A DNA stretch of 64,000 nt, taken from the NCBI GenBank assembly GCA_051652645.1, contig JBOFUP010000079.1:3617-67616 (forward strand), in the 5' to 3' direction. The notes under the pieces were generated by a model. The model was not told the DNA's origin, ran no database searches, and saw nothing but the letters and a program-made list of their open reading frames with translations. This document shows, one piece after another, positions 18,515-26,153 of the stretch. Within the stretch, counting starts at the first letter, position 1. Every line of letters starts with the position of its first letter. The translations under genes and the position numbers were made by a program. The DNA comes from UBA7332 sp051652645. Lineage in GTDB: Bacteria > Bacteroidota > Bacteroidia > Bacteroidales > UBA7332.

Positions 18515-19411
18515 ATGCATACTCTTATCGTTCTTCTCGGTCCAACGGGCGTTGGGAAAACTGAACTCAGCCTATCAATAGCCGAACACTATGGAGCAGA
18601 TATAATATCATCAGATTCAAGACAGCTATACTCAGCCATACCCATAGGCACTGCTGCTGCGACTCTAGAGGAGAGGAGTCGTGTAAGGCACCATTTTGTT
18701 GGTACTCTTGAGTTGGGTGATTATTATAGTGCTGCTCAATTTGAAGTAGAGGCACTCTCAAAGCTTGAGGAGCTTTTTAAAGATAATAATGTTGTTGTAA
18801 TGACTGGGGGCTCTATGATGTATATCGATGCTCTATGCAATGGTATTGACGATCTGCCTACAGTGGATGATCATCTCCGAGCTTCCCTTGTAGAGAAATT
18901 CAATTCACATGGATTGGAGACAATTTGTGCTGAATTAAAACTTCTAGATCCTGTATATTATGATCAAGTGGATCTAAAGAATCACAAGAGAGTGCTTCAT
19001 GCACTCGAGATTTGCTATATGACAGGTAAACCGTATTCAGAGCTTAGAACCAATACAAAGAAAATTAGACCATTTAAAATAATAAAGATTGGTCTCAATA
19101 GAGATCGCAAAGAGCTTTATGATCGTATTAATAGAAGGGTTGATGTAATGGTTGAGCAGGGGTTGCTTGATGAAGCTAAACGAGTAGAGCCATTCAAGCA
19201 TTTTAATTCACTAAATACGGTTGGCTATAAGGAGCTCTTTGCATATTTTGACGGTCAATATACCCTTGAGTTCGCTTTAGATAAGATCAGGCAGAATAGC
19301 CGCATATATGCTAAGAAACAGTTGACATGGTTTAAGAGAGATAAGGATATACAATGGTTTCATCCAGATGATAAAGAGGGCGTGATATCTCTCTTAAAGC
19401 AACAAATTTAG
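18515..19411 (+). CDS. miaA: tRNA dimethylallyltransferase
   Basis: 298 residues from the ATG at 18515; a GTG two codons earlier is less likely. MiaA prenylates A37 of tRNAs that read UNN codons. P-loop LLGPTGVGKTELSL near residue 7-20, then DIISSDSRQLYSAIPIGTA with the tRNA-contact residues, HFVGTLELGDYYSAAQFE, MTGGSMMYIDALCNGIDDLP and the C-terminal LNTVGYKELFAYFDG and YAKKQLTWFKRD motifs. Monocistronic between the lpx terminator and the clpP promoter. Confidence 0.95.
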   Translation: MHTLIVLLGPTGVGKTELSLSIAEHYGADIISSDSRQLYSAIPIGTAAATLEERSRVRHHFVGTLELGDYYSAAQFEVEALSKLEELFKDNNVVVMTGGSMMYIDALCNGIDDLPTVDDHLRASLVEKFNSHGLETICAELKLLDPVYYDQVDLKNHKRVLHALEICYMTGKPYSELRTNTKKIRPFKIIKIGLNRDRKELYDRINRRVDVMVEQGLLDEAKRVEPFKHFNSLNTVGYKELFAYFDGQYTLEFALDKIRQNSRIYAKKQLTWFKRDKDIQWFHPDDKEGVISLLKQQI

Positions 19412-19438
19412 GCAATTATAGAACTTTAGCTATACATT

Positions 19439-19472
19439 TTTGTCTCACTTTACCAAACAAACTCTATCTTTG
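19439..19472 (+). promoter_or_regulatory. clpP promoter
   Basis: TTTG (19439-19442) and TATCTTTG (19465-19472), separated by 22 bases, match the Bacteroidetes TTTG / TAnnTTTG pattern very well. Predicted transcription start near 19480, about 25 bases before the clpP ATG. Confidence 0.7.
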
Positions 19473-19505
19473 CTAATTAAGAAAGAAATATATCAATAGC
19501 CACAT

Positions 19506-20180
19506 ATGTATATGAATAACGATTTTAAGAAGTATGCAACTAAGCATTTAGGAATGAATAGTCTTGCACTAGATAAGTATATGGATGTAACAAGTAGTTA
19601 TATCTCACCAACAATCATTGAAGAGCGTCAGTTAAACATTGCTCAAATGGATGTGTTCTCCCGCTTGATGATGGATAGGATCATATTTATGGGTACAGCT
19701 GTTGATGACTATAGTGCAAATGTTATTCAAGCACAACTTTTGTATCTTGACTCTGCTGATCCAGGTAAAGATATCTCAATATATCTCAACTCTCCTGGTG
19801 GGTCAGTGTATGCAGGACTCGGTATATATGATACAATGCAGTATATCTCTAGTGATGTATCTACAATCTGTACAGGTATGGCAGCCTCTATGGCGGCAGT
19901 ACTTTTGGTAGCAGGGACAACTGGTAAACGTTTCGCTTTGAGACACTCTCGTATCATGATTCACCAACCAATGGGTGGCGCTCAAGGTCAAGCTTCAGAT
20001 ATTGAGATTACTGCTCGCGAAATCTCAAAACTTAAGAAGGAGTTATATACTATTATAGCTGATCACTCTGGAAATCCATTTGAACGTATTGAACAAGACT
20101 CGGACAGAGATTTTTGGATGACTGCTCAAGAGGCAAAAGAGTATGGTATGATTGACAGTGTATTGATGAGAACAAAGTAA
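19506..20180 (+). CDS. clpP: ATP-dependent Clp protease proteolytic subunit
   Basis: 224 residues; an ATG at 19512 is an equally possible start. The serine protease of the ClpXP complex. The triad is readable with canonical spacing: Ser about 128 in GMAASMAAVLL, His about 153 in RIMIHQPMGGAQG, Asp about 202 in SDRDFWM. The YLNSPGGSVYAGLGIYDTM motif forms the oxyanion/substrate strand. Followed after 9 bases by clpX, so the two are co-transcribed. Confidence 0.96.
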   Translation: MYMNNDFKKYATKHLGMNSLALDKYMDVTSSYISPTIIEERQLNIAQMDVFSRLMMDRIIFMGTAVDDYSANVIQAQLLYLDSADPGKDISIYLNSPGGSVYAGLGIYDTMQYISSDVSTICTGMAASMAAVLLVAGTTGKRFALRHSRIMIHQPMGGAQGQASDIEITAREISKLKKELYTIIADHSGNPFERIEQDSDRDFWMTAQEAKEYGMIDSVLMRTK

Positions 20181-20189
20181 TAATTCTAT

Positions 20190-21446
20190 ATGGCTAAGAA
20201 AAATCAAAATCAAGAACATTGTAGCTTTTGTGGTAGACCAAGTAATCAAGTTATGATGTTGATTACAGGAATAGATGGCTATATATGTGATACTTGTGCA
20301 ACTCAAGCTGCTCAGATAATTAATGAAGGTCTTGAGAAAGAGAAGAAGAAGAACGGTAAGTTTGGTTCTCTTGACTCAACTGAGTTGCCAACACCACAGC
20401 AGTTAAAGGAGTTTCTTGATCAATATATTATTGGTCAAGATGATGCTAAACGATATCTATCTGTAGCAGTATACAATCACTATAAAAGATTGACTCAGAA
20501 GATTGATAGTGATGATATTGAGATTGAGAAATCAAATATAATGATGGTGGGCCCAACAGGAACTGGAAAGACTCTTTTGGCACGAACCATAGCAAAGCTT
20601 CTACATGTTCCTTTTACTATCGTAGATGCTACAGTTTTAACAGAGGCAGGTTATGTAGGTGAAGATATTGAATCATTATTGACAAGACTACTTCAAGTTG
20701 CAGACTACGATGTAGAAGCAGCTGAGAGAGGTATTGTATTTATTGATGAGATAGACAAGATAGCTCGTAAAGGAGATAACCCATCAATCACTAGGGATGT
20801 CTCGGGTGAGGGTGTTCAGCAAGGTCTCTTGAAGCTATTAGAAGGCTCGGTTGTTAACGTGCCACCTCAAGGAGGTCGTAAACACCCTGATCAGAAGATG
20901 ATACCTGTGAATACAAAAAATATTCTATTTATTTGTGGTGGTGCTTTTGAAGGTATTGAAAAGAGGATTGCTAATCGTTTAAATACACGAGTAGTTGGTT
21001 ATGGAGCAGCACAAAAGCGTGCAGACATAGATCGTCATAATCTTATGCAATATGTATCGCCTCAGGATTTGAAGAGTTTTGGTATGATACCAGAGATAAT
21101 TGGTAGACTTCCTATACTTACCTACCTAAATCCATTGGATAGAGATTCTCTTAGAAGGATTCTTATTGAACCCAAAAATTCTATTGTTAAGCAGTATGAG
21201 AAGCTTTTCAAAATGGATCAAGTGGAGTTATCTTTCGAAGATTCAGCCCTAGATTTTATTGTAGATAAAGCAGTAGAATTTAAGACAGGAGCTAGGGGGT
21301 TACGCTCTATTACTGAATCTATTATGATGGATGCTATGTTTGAAGTTCCATCAATGGAGATTAAAGAGTTAGTTATTACTGGGGAATATGCTCAGGATAA
21401 ATTGTCAAAATCAAATCTAGGAAGACTTCAATCTTCTGTAAATTGA
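20190..21446 (+). CDS. clpX: ATP-dependent Clp protease ATP-binding subunit ClpX
   Basis: 418 residues, normal length. It unfolds substrates and feeds them to ClpP. The N-terminal zinc-binding domain has Cys pairs in HCSFCGRPS and YICDTCATQA. The AAA+ domain has Walker A GPTGTGKTLLA (about residue 121), Walker B IVFIDEIDKIAR, the pore loop EAGYVGEDIESLLTRLL and sensor/arginine regions near IPEIIGRLPILTYL and TGARGLRSI. Second gene of clpP-clpX. Confidence 0.96.
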   Translation: MAKKNQNQEHCSFCGRPSNQVMMLITGIDGYICDTCATQAAQIINEGLEKEKKKNGKFGSLDSTELPTPQQLKEFLDQYIIGQDDAKRYLSVAVYNHYKRLTQKIDSDDIEIEKSNIMMVGPTGTGKTLLARTIAKLLHVPFTIVDATVLTEAGYVGEDIESLLTRLLQVADYDVEAAERGIVFIDEIDKIARKGDNPSITRDVSGEGVQQGLLKLLEGSVVNVPPQGGRKHPDQKMIPVNTKNILFICGGAFEGIEKRIANRLNTRVVGYGAAQKRADIDRHNLMQYVSPQDLKSFGMIPEIIGRLPILTYLNPLDRDSLRRILIEPKNSIVKQYEKLFKMDQVELSFEDSALDFIVDKAVEFKTGARGLRSITESIMMDAMFEVPSMEIKELVITGEYAQDKLSKSNLGRLQSSVN

Positions 21447-21483
21447 TAAAATATATAAGAGCTTAACTCCTTTATATACAACT

Positions 21484-21523
21484 ACGAGGGTCTGATCCTG
21501 CAATAGCAGAGTCGGGCCCTCGT
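21484..21523 (+). terminator. Hairpin after clpX
   Basis: An 18-base stem (21484-21501 with 21506-21523), with 14 Watson-Crick pairs, three G-U pairs and one mismatch, and an AATA loop. No strong T-run follows, so termination efficiency is uncertain. Confidence 0.6.
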
Positions 21524-21657
21524 TGCTTATGTAGTTTTAGCTTCACATTTGTTTAGGTTACATCTCAACTTCTAGAGCCCAATTAATCTATCTCGGCTTC
21601 GCACCTACACAACTCTTGTACTATTCATTGATTAGTAAGTGGTAGTTGTTAATACTA

Positions 21658-21718
21658 ATAACGCATTTGTTGGGCTGTACATTCTACTTTAGAATGCACT
21701 GCCCAACAAATGCGTTAT
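21658..21718. repeat. 61-base near-perfect inverted repeat
   Basis: An 18-bp perfect outer stem (21658-21675 with 21701-21718), a 4 x 4 internal region with two pairs, then a 7-bp inner stem (21680-21686 with 21690-21696) and a 3-base loop. It sits between convergent clpX and the amidotransferase gene. It could be a bidirectional terminator, but there is no T-run on the + side, or a small palindromic repeat element. Confidence 0.7.
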
Positions 21719-21803
21719 CATTTATAAAAAATATTGGTATTACGTATTCAGCAGTATATTGCTCAATAGTAGCTTTGTGGAGAATTTAATTTTATCCGAC
21801 TCA

Positions 21804-22376
21804 TTAGAATTTACTTATCCAGTTTTTCAAAAGAATAGTACCTTGAGGTGTAAGTATAGATTCCGGATGGAACTGTACTCCGTGAATATTATGTGTTATG
21901 TGAGAAATAGACATAATATCTCCAACCGAAGACCTCGAGGTAACAACTAAAGATTCAGGAAGGTTATCTTCCGATACAACCCAAGAGTGGTATCTCCCAA
22001 CTTGCATAGAGTCTCCTATGTCTTTGAATATGTATTTGCTTTCAATTATATCTATTTTTGAAGATACACCATGGAATGGTGTATCTATATTTTTTATTCT
22101 ACCGCCGAAAGCCTCAGCTATTGCTTGATGTCCTAAGCAGACTCCAAATATTGGTTTCTTGCCAGCATATTCACTGATAATGTTCATCATTAATCCAGCT
22201 TCACTAGGAATACCAGGGCCAGGAGATAGTACTATTGCGTCATACTTATCTACCTGATCAATTGAAATCTGATCATTTAGGATAACTTCTACCTCAACAT
22301 TCTCAATCTCCATTAAGAGATGTCTGAGGTTGTATACAAATGAGTCGTAGTTGTTTAGTAGTAGTAGTTTAATCAT
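21804..22376 (-). CDS. Anthranilate/aminodeoxychorismate synthase glutamine amidotransferase (TrpG/PabA)
   Basis: 190 residues. Class I glutamine amidotransferase that supplies ammonia to a chorismate-using synthase. Features: LLLLNNYDSFVYNLRHLL, LSPGPGIPSEAG, the nucleophile Cys80 in GVCLGHQAIAEAFGG, and the catalytic His/Glu in GVQFHPESILTPQG. The synthase partner (trpE or pabB) is not in this window, so whether it serves tryptophan or folate synthesis cannot be decided. It lies 8 bases after dnaX and is probably co-transcribed with it. Confidence 0.85.
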   Translation of the reverse strand: MIKLLLLNNYDSFVYNLRHLLMEIENVEVEVILNDQISIDQVDKYDAIVLSPGPGIPSEAGLMMNIISEYAGKKPIFGVCLGHQAIAEAFGGRIKNIDTPFHGVSSKIDIIESKYIFKDIGDSMQVGRYHSWVVSEDNLPESLVVTSRSSVGDIMSISHITHNIHGVQFHPESILTPQGTILLKNWISKF

Positions 22377-22384
22377 TTCAAACT

Positions 22385-24133
22385 CTAGTCTATCTCTAGT
22401 CCATATTTTGTGGCAAGCTTGCGAATTATTGAATTCTCCTCTTTTAGTTCATCGAATATCTCACGTTTACTAAATGCTTTTCTCTTCTCTTGTTTGTTGA
22501 CTCTAACATTAAGTGTTATGTCGCTATTTCGAAGAACTTGTCTAAGATATGGTAGTAGGGTGGAGGCCTCTGTTGTGAGTTTCTCTTGTTGTATTGTATT
22601 ATCTACCATTACATCTATCACAGTTCCATCCACTATGGATGGTTTACAGCTCTGCATCGTATTAACCATTATGTGTTGATCAGGGATGCGGTATGTATAC
22701 TCTTTCCATACCTTTAGGAGCTGTTCAAGAGATATCGATTCGTTCATCTGTACGTTAGATGCTGAATCTTGCTGAGTGTTGCTCTGAGAAGTTCTAGGGT
22801 TATTTCGACCTAAAAGAGATATTCCTCTCGTTCTTGTTTTAGGCTGTTGACTTGTTGGTTGGTTATTACTGTTTATTTGAGATGGGTTCTCACTCTTTTG
22901 GGCCATCTCAATTTGTGATACAGGTGCTTGCTGAATGACAATGCTAGTTGGTGTATTGTTGTCTATAGGAGTGTCACCCTTTTTAGCTTGGCTGGCTATT
23001 GAGGGAATTGAGGCCATACGGCCAGATCCTCCTTCCTTATTTTCCTGCACTTTCGTGAGTCTGAGCAGGGCTAGTTCGACTAAAAGTCTTTTGTTTTTTG
23101 ATTGTCTATAATTGATATCACACTCAGATGTTATTTGTAAAGCGTCAAATAGCATCTGTTGTGAACAGTTTTTGGCTTGAGCAACATATTTGTTTGCGAC
23201 AGCCTCAGCCACTTCCAAAAGTGAGACAGTCGAAGGGTCTTTACTCACCAATAGGTCTCTGAAGTGAGATGAAAGACCTGTTATGAAGTTTTGACCCTCA
23301 AATCCTTTAGAAAGTATCTCATTAAAAATTAGAAGAGGCTTCTTTATGTCACCTGATAAAAATGCTTCAACTAGTTGGAAATAGTAGTCGTAGTCTAGTA
23401 TGTTTAGATTATCAATTACAGCTTGGTAAGTGATGTTTCCACCAGTGAAGCTAACTACTTGGTCGAATATTGACAGAGCATCTCTCATCCCTCCATCAGA
23501 CTTCTGAGCAATAATGCTGAGAGCTTCTATCTCTGCGTTTACACCTTCTTGTTTTGCCACCATAGATAGATGGTCAACGGTATCATTAATACTTATCCTG
23601 TTAAAGTCGTATATTTGACATCTAGAGAGGATAGTGGGGAGTATTTTATGTTTCTCTGTTGTAGCGAGAACAAATATTGCGTGATGAGGAGGCTCTTCTA
23701 GTGTTTTAAGAAAAGCGTTGAAAGCAGCAGAGGAGAGCATGTGTACCTCATCAATGATGTACACTTTGTATTCACCAATCTGTGGAGTGATACGAACTTG
23801 ATCTATTAGAACTCTAATGTCATCAACAGAGTTGTTCGAAGCAGCATCAAGCTCATGAATGTTGTATGATCTGCCCTCGTTGAATGAGCTGCAAGACTCA
23901 CATATGTTACAAGCCTCACCATCACTGGTTGGATTGAAGCAGTTAATGGTTTTTGCAAAAATTCGGGCACAAGTCGTCTTTCCTACACCTCTTGGTCCGC
24001 AAAATAGATATGCGTGAGCCAACTTACGTGTGGAGACAGAGTTTTTAAGAGTCTTCGTAAGTGAGTTTTGTCCAACAACTGATGAGAAGGTTGATGGTCG
24101 ATACTTACGAGCTGAGACTATGAAATTTTCCAT
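22385..24133 (-). CDS. dnaX: DNA polymerase III subunit gamma/tau
   Basis: 582 residues. Clamp-loader ATPase. It begins with SARKYRPSTFSSVVGQ, has the P-loop GPRGVGKTTCARIFAK (residues 46-61), the zinc-binding cysteines (NCFNP, CNICESC), Walker B VYIIDEVHMLSSAAFNAFLK and the sensor motif ATTEKHKILPTILSRC. Residues about 370-470 are a Ser/Gln/Asn-rich linker, followed by a tau-like C-terminal domain (SLEQLLKVWKEYTYRIPDQH onward). No programmed frameshift site was searched for in detail. Divergent from the dipeptide epimerase gene. Confidence 0.95.
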   Translation of the reverse strand: MENFIVSARKYRPSTFSSVVGQNSLTKTLKNSVSTRKLAHAYLFCGPRGVGKTTCARIFAKTINCFNPTSDGEACNICESCSSFNEGRSYNIHELDAASNNSVDDIRVLIDQVRITPQIGEYKVYIIDEVHMLSSAAFNAFLKTLEEPPHHAIFVLATTEKHKILPTILSRCQIYDFNRISINDTVDHLSMVAKQEGVNAEIEALSIIAQKSDGGMRDALSIFDQVVSFTGGNITYQAVIDNLNILDYDYYFQLVEAFLSGDIKKPLLIFNEILSKGFEGQNFITGLSSHFRDLLVSKDPSTVSLLEVAEAVANKYVAQAKNCSQQMLFDALQITSECDINYRQSKNKRLLVELALLRLTKVQENKEGGSGRMASIPSIASQAKKGDTPIDNNTPTSIVIQQAPVSQIEMAQKSENPSQINSNNQPTSQQPKTRTRGISLLGRNNPRTSQSNTQQDSASNVQMNESISLEQLLKVWKEYTYRIPDQHIMVNTMQSCKPSIVDGTVIDVMVDNTIQQEKLTTEASTLLPYLRQVLRNSDITLNVRVNKQEKRKAFSKREIFDELKEENSIIRKLATKYGLEID

Positions 24134-24179
24134 TTATGTTTTTTACGCAATTAACGTGTTGCTCGTTTCTGATTAACTA

Positions 24180-24187
24180 CAAATGTA
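24180..24187 (-). promoter_or_regulatory. -7 promoter element of dnaX
   Basis: TACATTTG on the - strand, an exact TAnnTTTG match, 46 bases upstream of the dnaX ATG. Confidence 0.5.
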
Positions 24188-24238
24188 CATATTTCGACAA
24201 TAGTAATTGGATAGATAGAGTAAAAAAAGGTATTATTG

Positions 24239-24246
24239 TACATTTG
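24239..24246 (+). promoter_or_regulatory. -7 promoter element of the dipeptide epimerase gene
   Basis: TACATTTG, identical to the divergent dnaX element, 23 bases upstream of the ATG at 24270. It shows that the in-frame GTG at 24246 cannot be the start. Confidence 0.55.
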
Positions 24247-24269
24247 TGTATTCATTCAACAAAATATTT

Positions 24270-25295
24270 ATGTTATCAAAGAAGATTAATCTATCATTTT
24301 ATCCTTATGATTTAAGGATGAAGCACACTTTCACTATCGCTGGGAGCTCGAGAGTTATGACTCCAGCAGTGATGACTAAAGTTGAATTTGATGGATATGT
24401 AGGATATGGAGAGGCAAGTATGCCTCCATATCTAGGAGAGGATCAAGAGAGCTGCATGAGATTTCTATCAAAGGTTAAGCTTGATCGCTTCTCATCACCA
24501 TTTCTTATGGAGGATATTCTAAACTATATAGATTCTATTGATATAGGTAACTGTGCAGCTAAGGCCTCTGTTGATATAGCACTTCATGATCTGGTAGGCA
24601 AACTGCTCAATGCTCCATGGTATAAGCTCTGGGGTTTAAATCCAGATTTGGCTCCAAAAACATCATATACCATAGGAATGGATTCAATCGATGTAGTAAA
24701 ACAAAAATCTTTAGAGGCACCTTATGATATTTTGAAAGTGAAGCTTGGAGGAGAGCACGATAAGGAGTTGATTCAGGCAATACGCTCGGTGTCTGATAAA
24801 CCAATATGCGTGGATGCAAATCAGGGGTGGAGTGATAGGTTTGAAGCCTTGGATATGGTTGAGTGGTTGTTTCATCAAGGGGTAACCTTTGTAGAGCAGC
24901 CTATGCCAAAGAATGATCTTGATTCTATTGCGTGGTTAACTCAGCATAGTTCTTTGCCTATTGTGGCAGATGAGTCGTTACAAAGATTATCTGATCTTGA
25001 AAGATTAAGGGGTGTTTTTTCGGGTGTTAATATTAAGCTTATGAAGTGCACTGGAATGCGAGAAGCTCAGAAGATGCTAAACTTATCAAGATCTTTTGAT
25101 ATGAAAGTGATGATAGGTTGCATGACAGAGAGTTCGTGTGCAATATCCGCTGCTGCTCAATTGTCACCAGCTTGTGATTGGGCCGATTTAGATGGAAATG
25201 AGCTTATATCTAATGATTGTTTTGATGGAGTTAAGGTTGAAAATGGACAAATTATTCTTACTGAATTGCCAGGGATAGGTGTGATGCCTAAATAA
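24270..25295 (+). CDS. Dipeptide epimerase (L-Ala-D/L-Glu epimerase-like, enolase superfamily)
   Basis: 341 residues from the ATG at 24270. Muconate lactonising subgroup of the enolase superfamily, which epimerises dipeptides released from peptidoglycan. The N-terminal capping domain has GYVGYGEASMPPYLGE. The barrel has the KVKLGG catalytic Lys pair (about residue 157), metal ligands in CVDANQGWS, FVEQPMPKND and IVADESLQ, the second catalytic Lys in NIKLMKCTGM, and substrate residues in MIGCMTESS and DLDGNEL. These fit the Ala-Glu epimerase group known from Bacteroides. Monocistronic; it ends in a hairpin shared with the next gene. Confidence 0.88.
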   Translation: MLSKKINLSFYPYDLRMKHTFTIAGSSRVMTPAVMTKVEFDGYVGYGEASMPPYLGEDQESCMRFLSKVKLDRFSSPFLMEDILNYIDSIDIGNCAAKASVDIALHDLVGKLLNAPWYKLWGLNPDLAPKTSYTIGMDSIDVVKQKSLEAPYDILKVKLGGEHDKELIQAIRSVSDKPICVDANQGWSDRFEALDMVEWLFHQGVTFVEQPMPKNDLDSIAWLTQHSSLPIVADESLQRLSDLERLRGVFSGVNIKLMKCTGMREAQKMLNLSRSFDMKVMIGCMTESSCAISAAAQLSPACDWADLDGNELISNDCFDGVKVENGQIILTELPGIGVMPK

Positions 25296-25347
25296 AATTG
25301 TGAGGGGTAGCTGTTTGCAATCACAGTTATCCCTCACAATTTTATTT
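25290..25347. terminator. Bidirectional terminator containing both stop codons
   Basis: A 25-bp stem with two G-U pairs (25290-25314 with 25323-25347) and an 8-base loop. It starts with AAATAAAAT and ends with ATTTTATTT, so each strand gets a U-rich tail. The stop codons of the epimerase (25293-25295) and of the convergent barrel gene (25346-25348) lie in its two arms. Confidence 0.85.
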
Positions 25348-25927
25348 AGAATCTCCATCCTATACCTATACAGAATAACATGTGTTTGCTGTTTTCGTCA
25401 TTGTTAACATCCTTGAAAACATTTGTTAGTCCGGCGTTGTATCTCAGATTTGCTGTTACTCCAATAGGGAAGTCATAAGCTACACCCACTGCGAAACTAA
25501 CGTCGACAGGGTTAATCATCTCTTTTATATCTATCGAGGCTTCAACGCCACTAGTACTACCCTTTAGTTTTGAATTAGTGTTAAATCCTATTTGAGGTCC
25601 CAACTCTATATAGAGTTCTTTTATTAGGTTTAATTTTAACATTAAGGGAATTTGTAAATAGTCGAGGTTTAGTTTCGCTTCCACTCCAAAATCGTCTTCT
25701 TTAACTCCTTGCATTGAGTATAATAACTCTGGTTGGAGAGATAAAGTTTCGTTGAACTTGTAGCTAAAAAAGAGGCCAAACTGCGCTGATATTCTAGGAT
25801 TCATCTCTCCGCCATTTGTCATTGTTGAAATTAGTAGTCCAGCTTTTGGGCCGAAACTGATTTTCTCTGTGGCATACATTGAGATTGAATAAATCAGAAT
25901 CATTAAGATTGTTGCAATTCTTTTCAT
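25346..25927 (-). CDS. Small outer-membrane beta-barrel protein (PorT/OMP_b-brl family)
   Basis: 193 residues with a signal peptide (MKRIATILMILIYSISMYA). Mature strands alternate aromatic and polar residues: GPKAGLLISTM, AQFGLFFSYKF, LSLQPELLYSMQG, LDYLQIPLMLKL, YIELGPQIGFNTN, SFAVGVAYDFPIGVTANLRY and the last strand LFCIGIGWRF ending in Phe. This is the common Bacteroidetes porin-family outer-membrane barrel of eight strands; function unknown. Gap to the upstream lyase gene is 226 bases with no clear promoter element. Confidence 0.8.
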   Translation of the reverse strand: MKRIATILMILIYSISMYATEKISFGPKAGLLISTMTNGGEMNPRISAQFGLFFSYKFNETLSLQPELLYSMQGVKEDDFGVEAKLNLDYLQIPLMLKLNLIKELYIELGPQIGFNTNSKLKGSTSGVEASIDIKEMINPVDVSFAVGVAYDFPIGVTANLRYNAGLTNVFKDVNNDENSKHMLFCIGIGWRF

Positions 25928-26153
25928 AGTTTATTCAGATTATACGTTGTATATGAGTGTGTTTTTTTTGTAAATATATGGATTTTATATATACCTTGCT
26001 TATTATTCTTCATAAATATATCTCTTGCTTAATATTTTAAATCTCCTCTATCATCTTTAAAATATCAAAATGCTAGAGCCTCGATTATATAACTAGCTCT
26101 AAATTGTCTATATTCGCAAGCTATAATTAATATGTAGACCATCTACAAATAAA

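Larger units (their letters stand above)
21447..21803. other. Non-coding gap between clpX and the amidotransferase gene
   Basis: 357 bases between convergent genes with no credible gene. It contains two large hairpins (21484-21523 and 21658-21718) and an unremarkable AT-rich spacer at 21524-21657 in which I see nothing. Confidence 0.6.
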
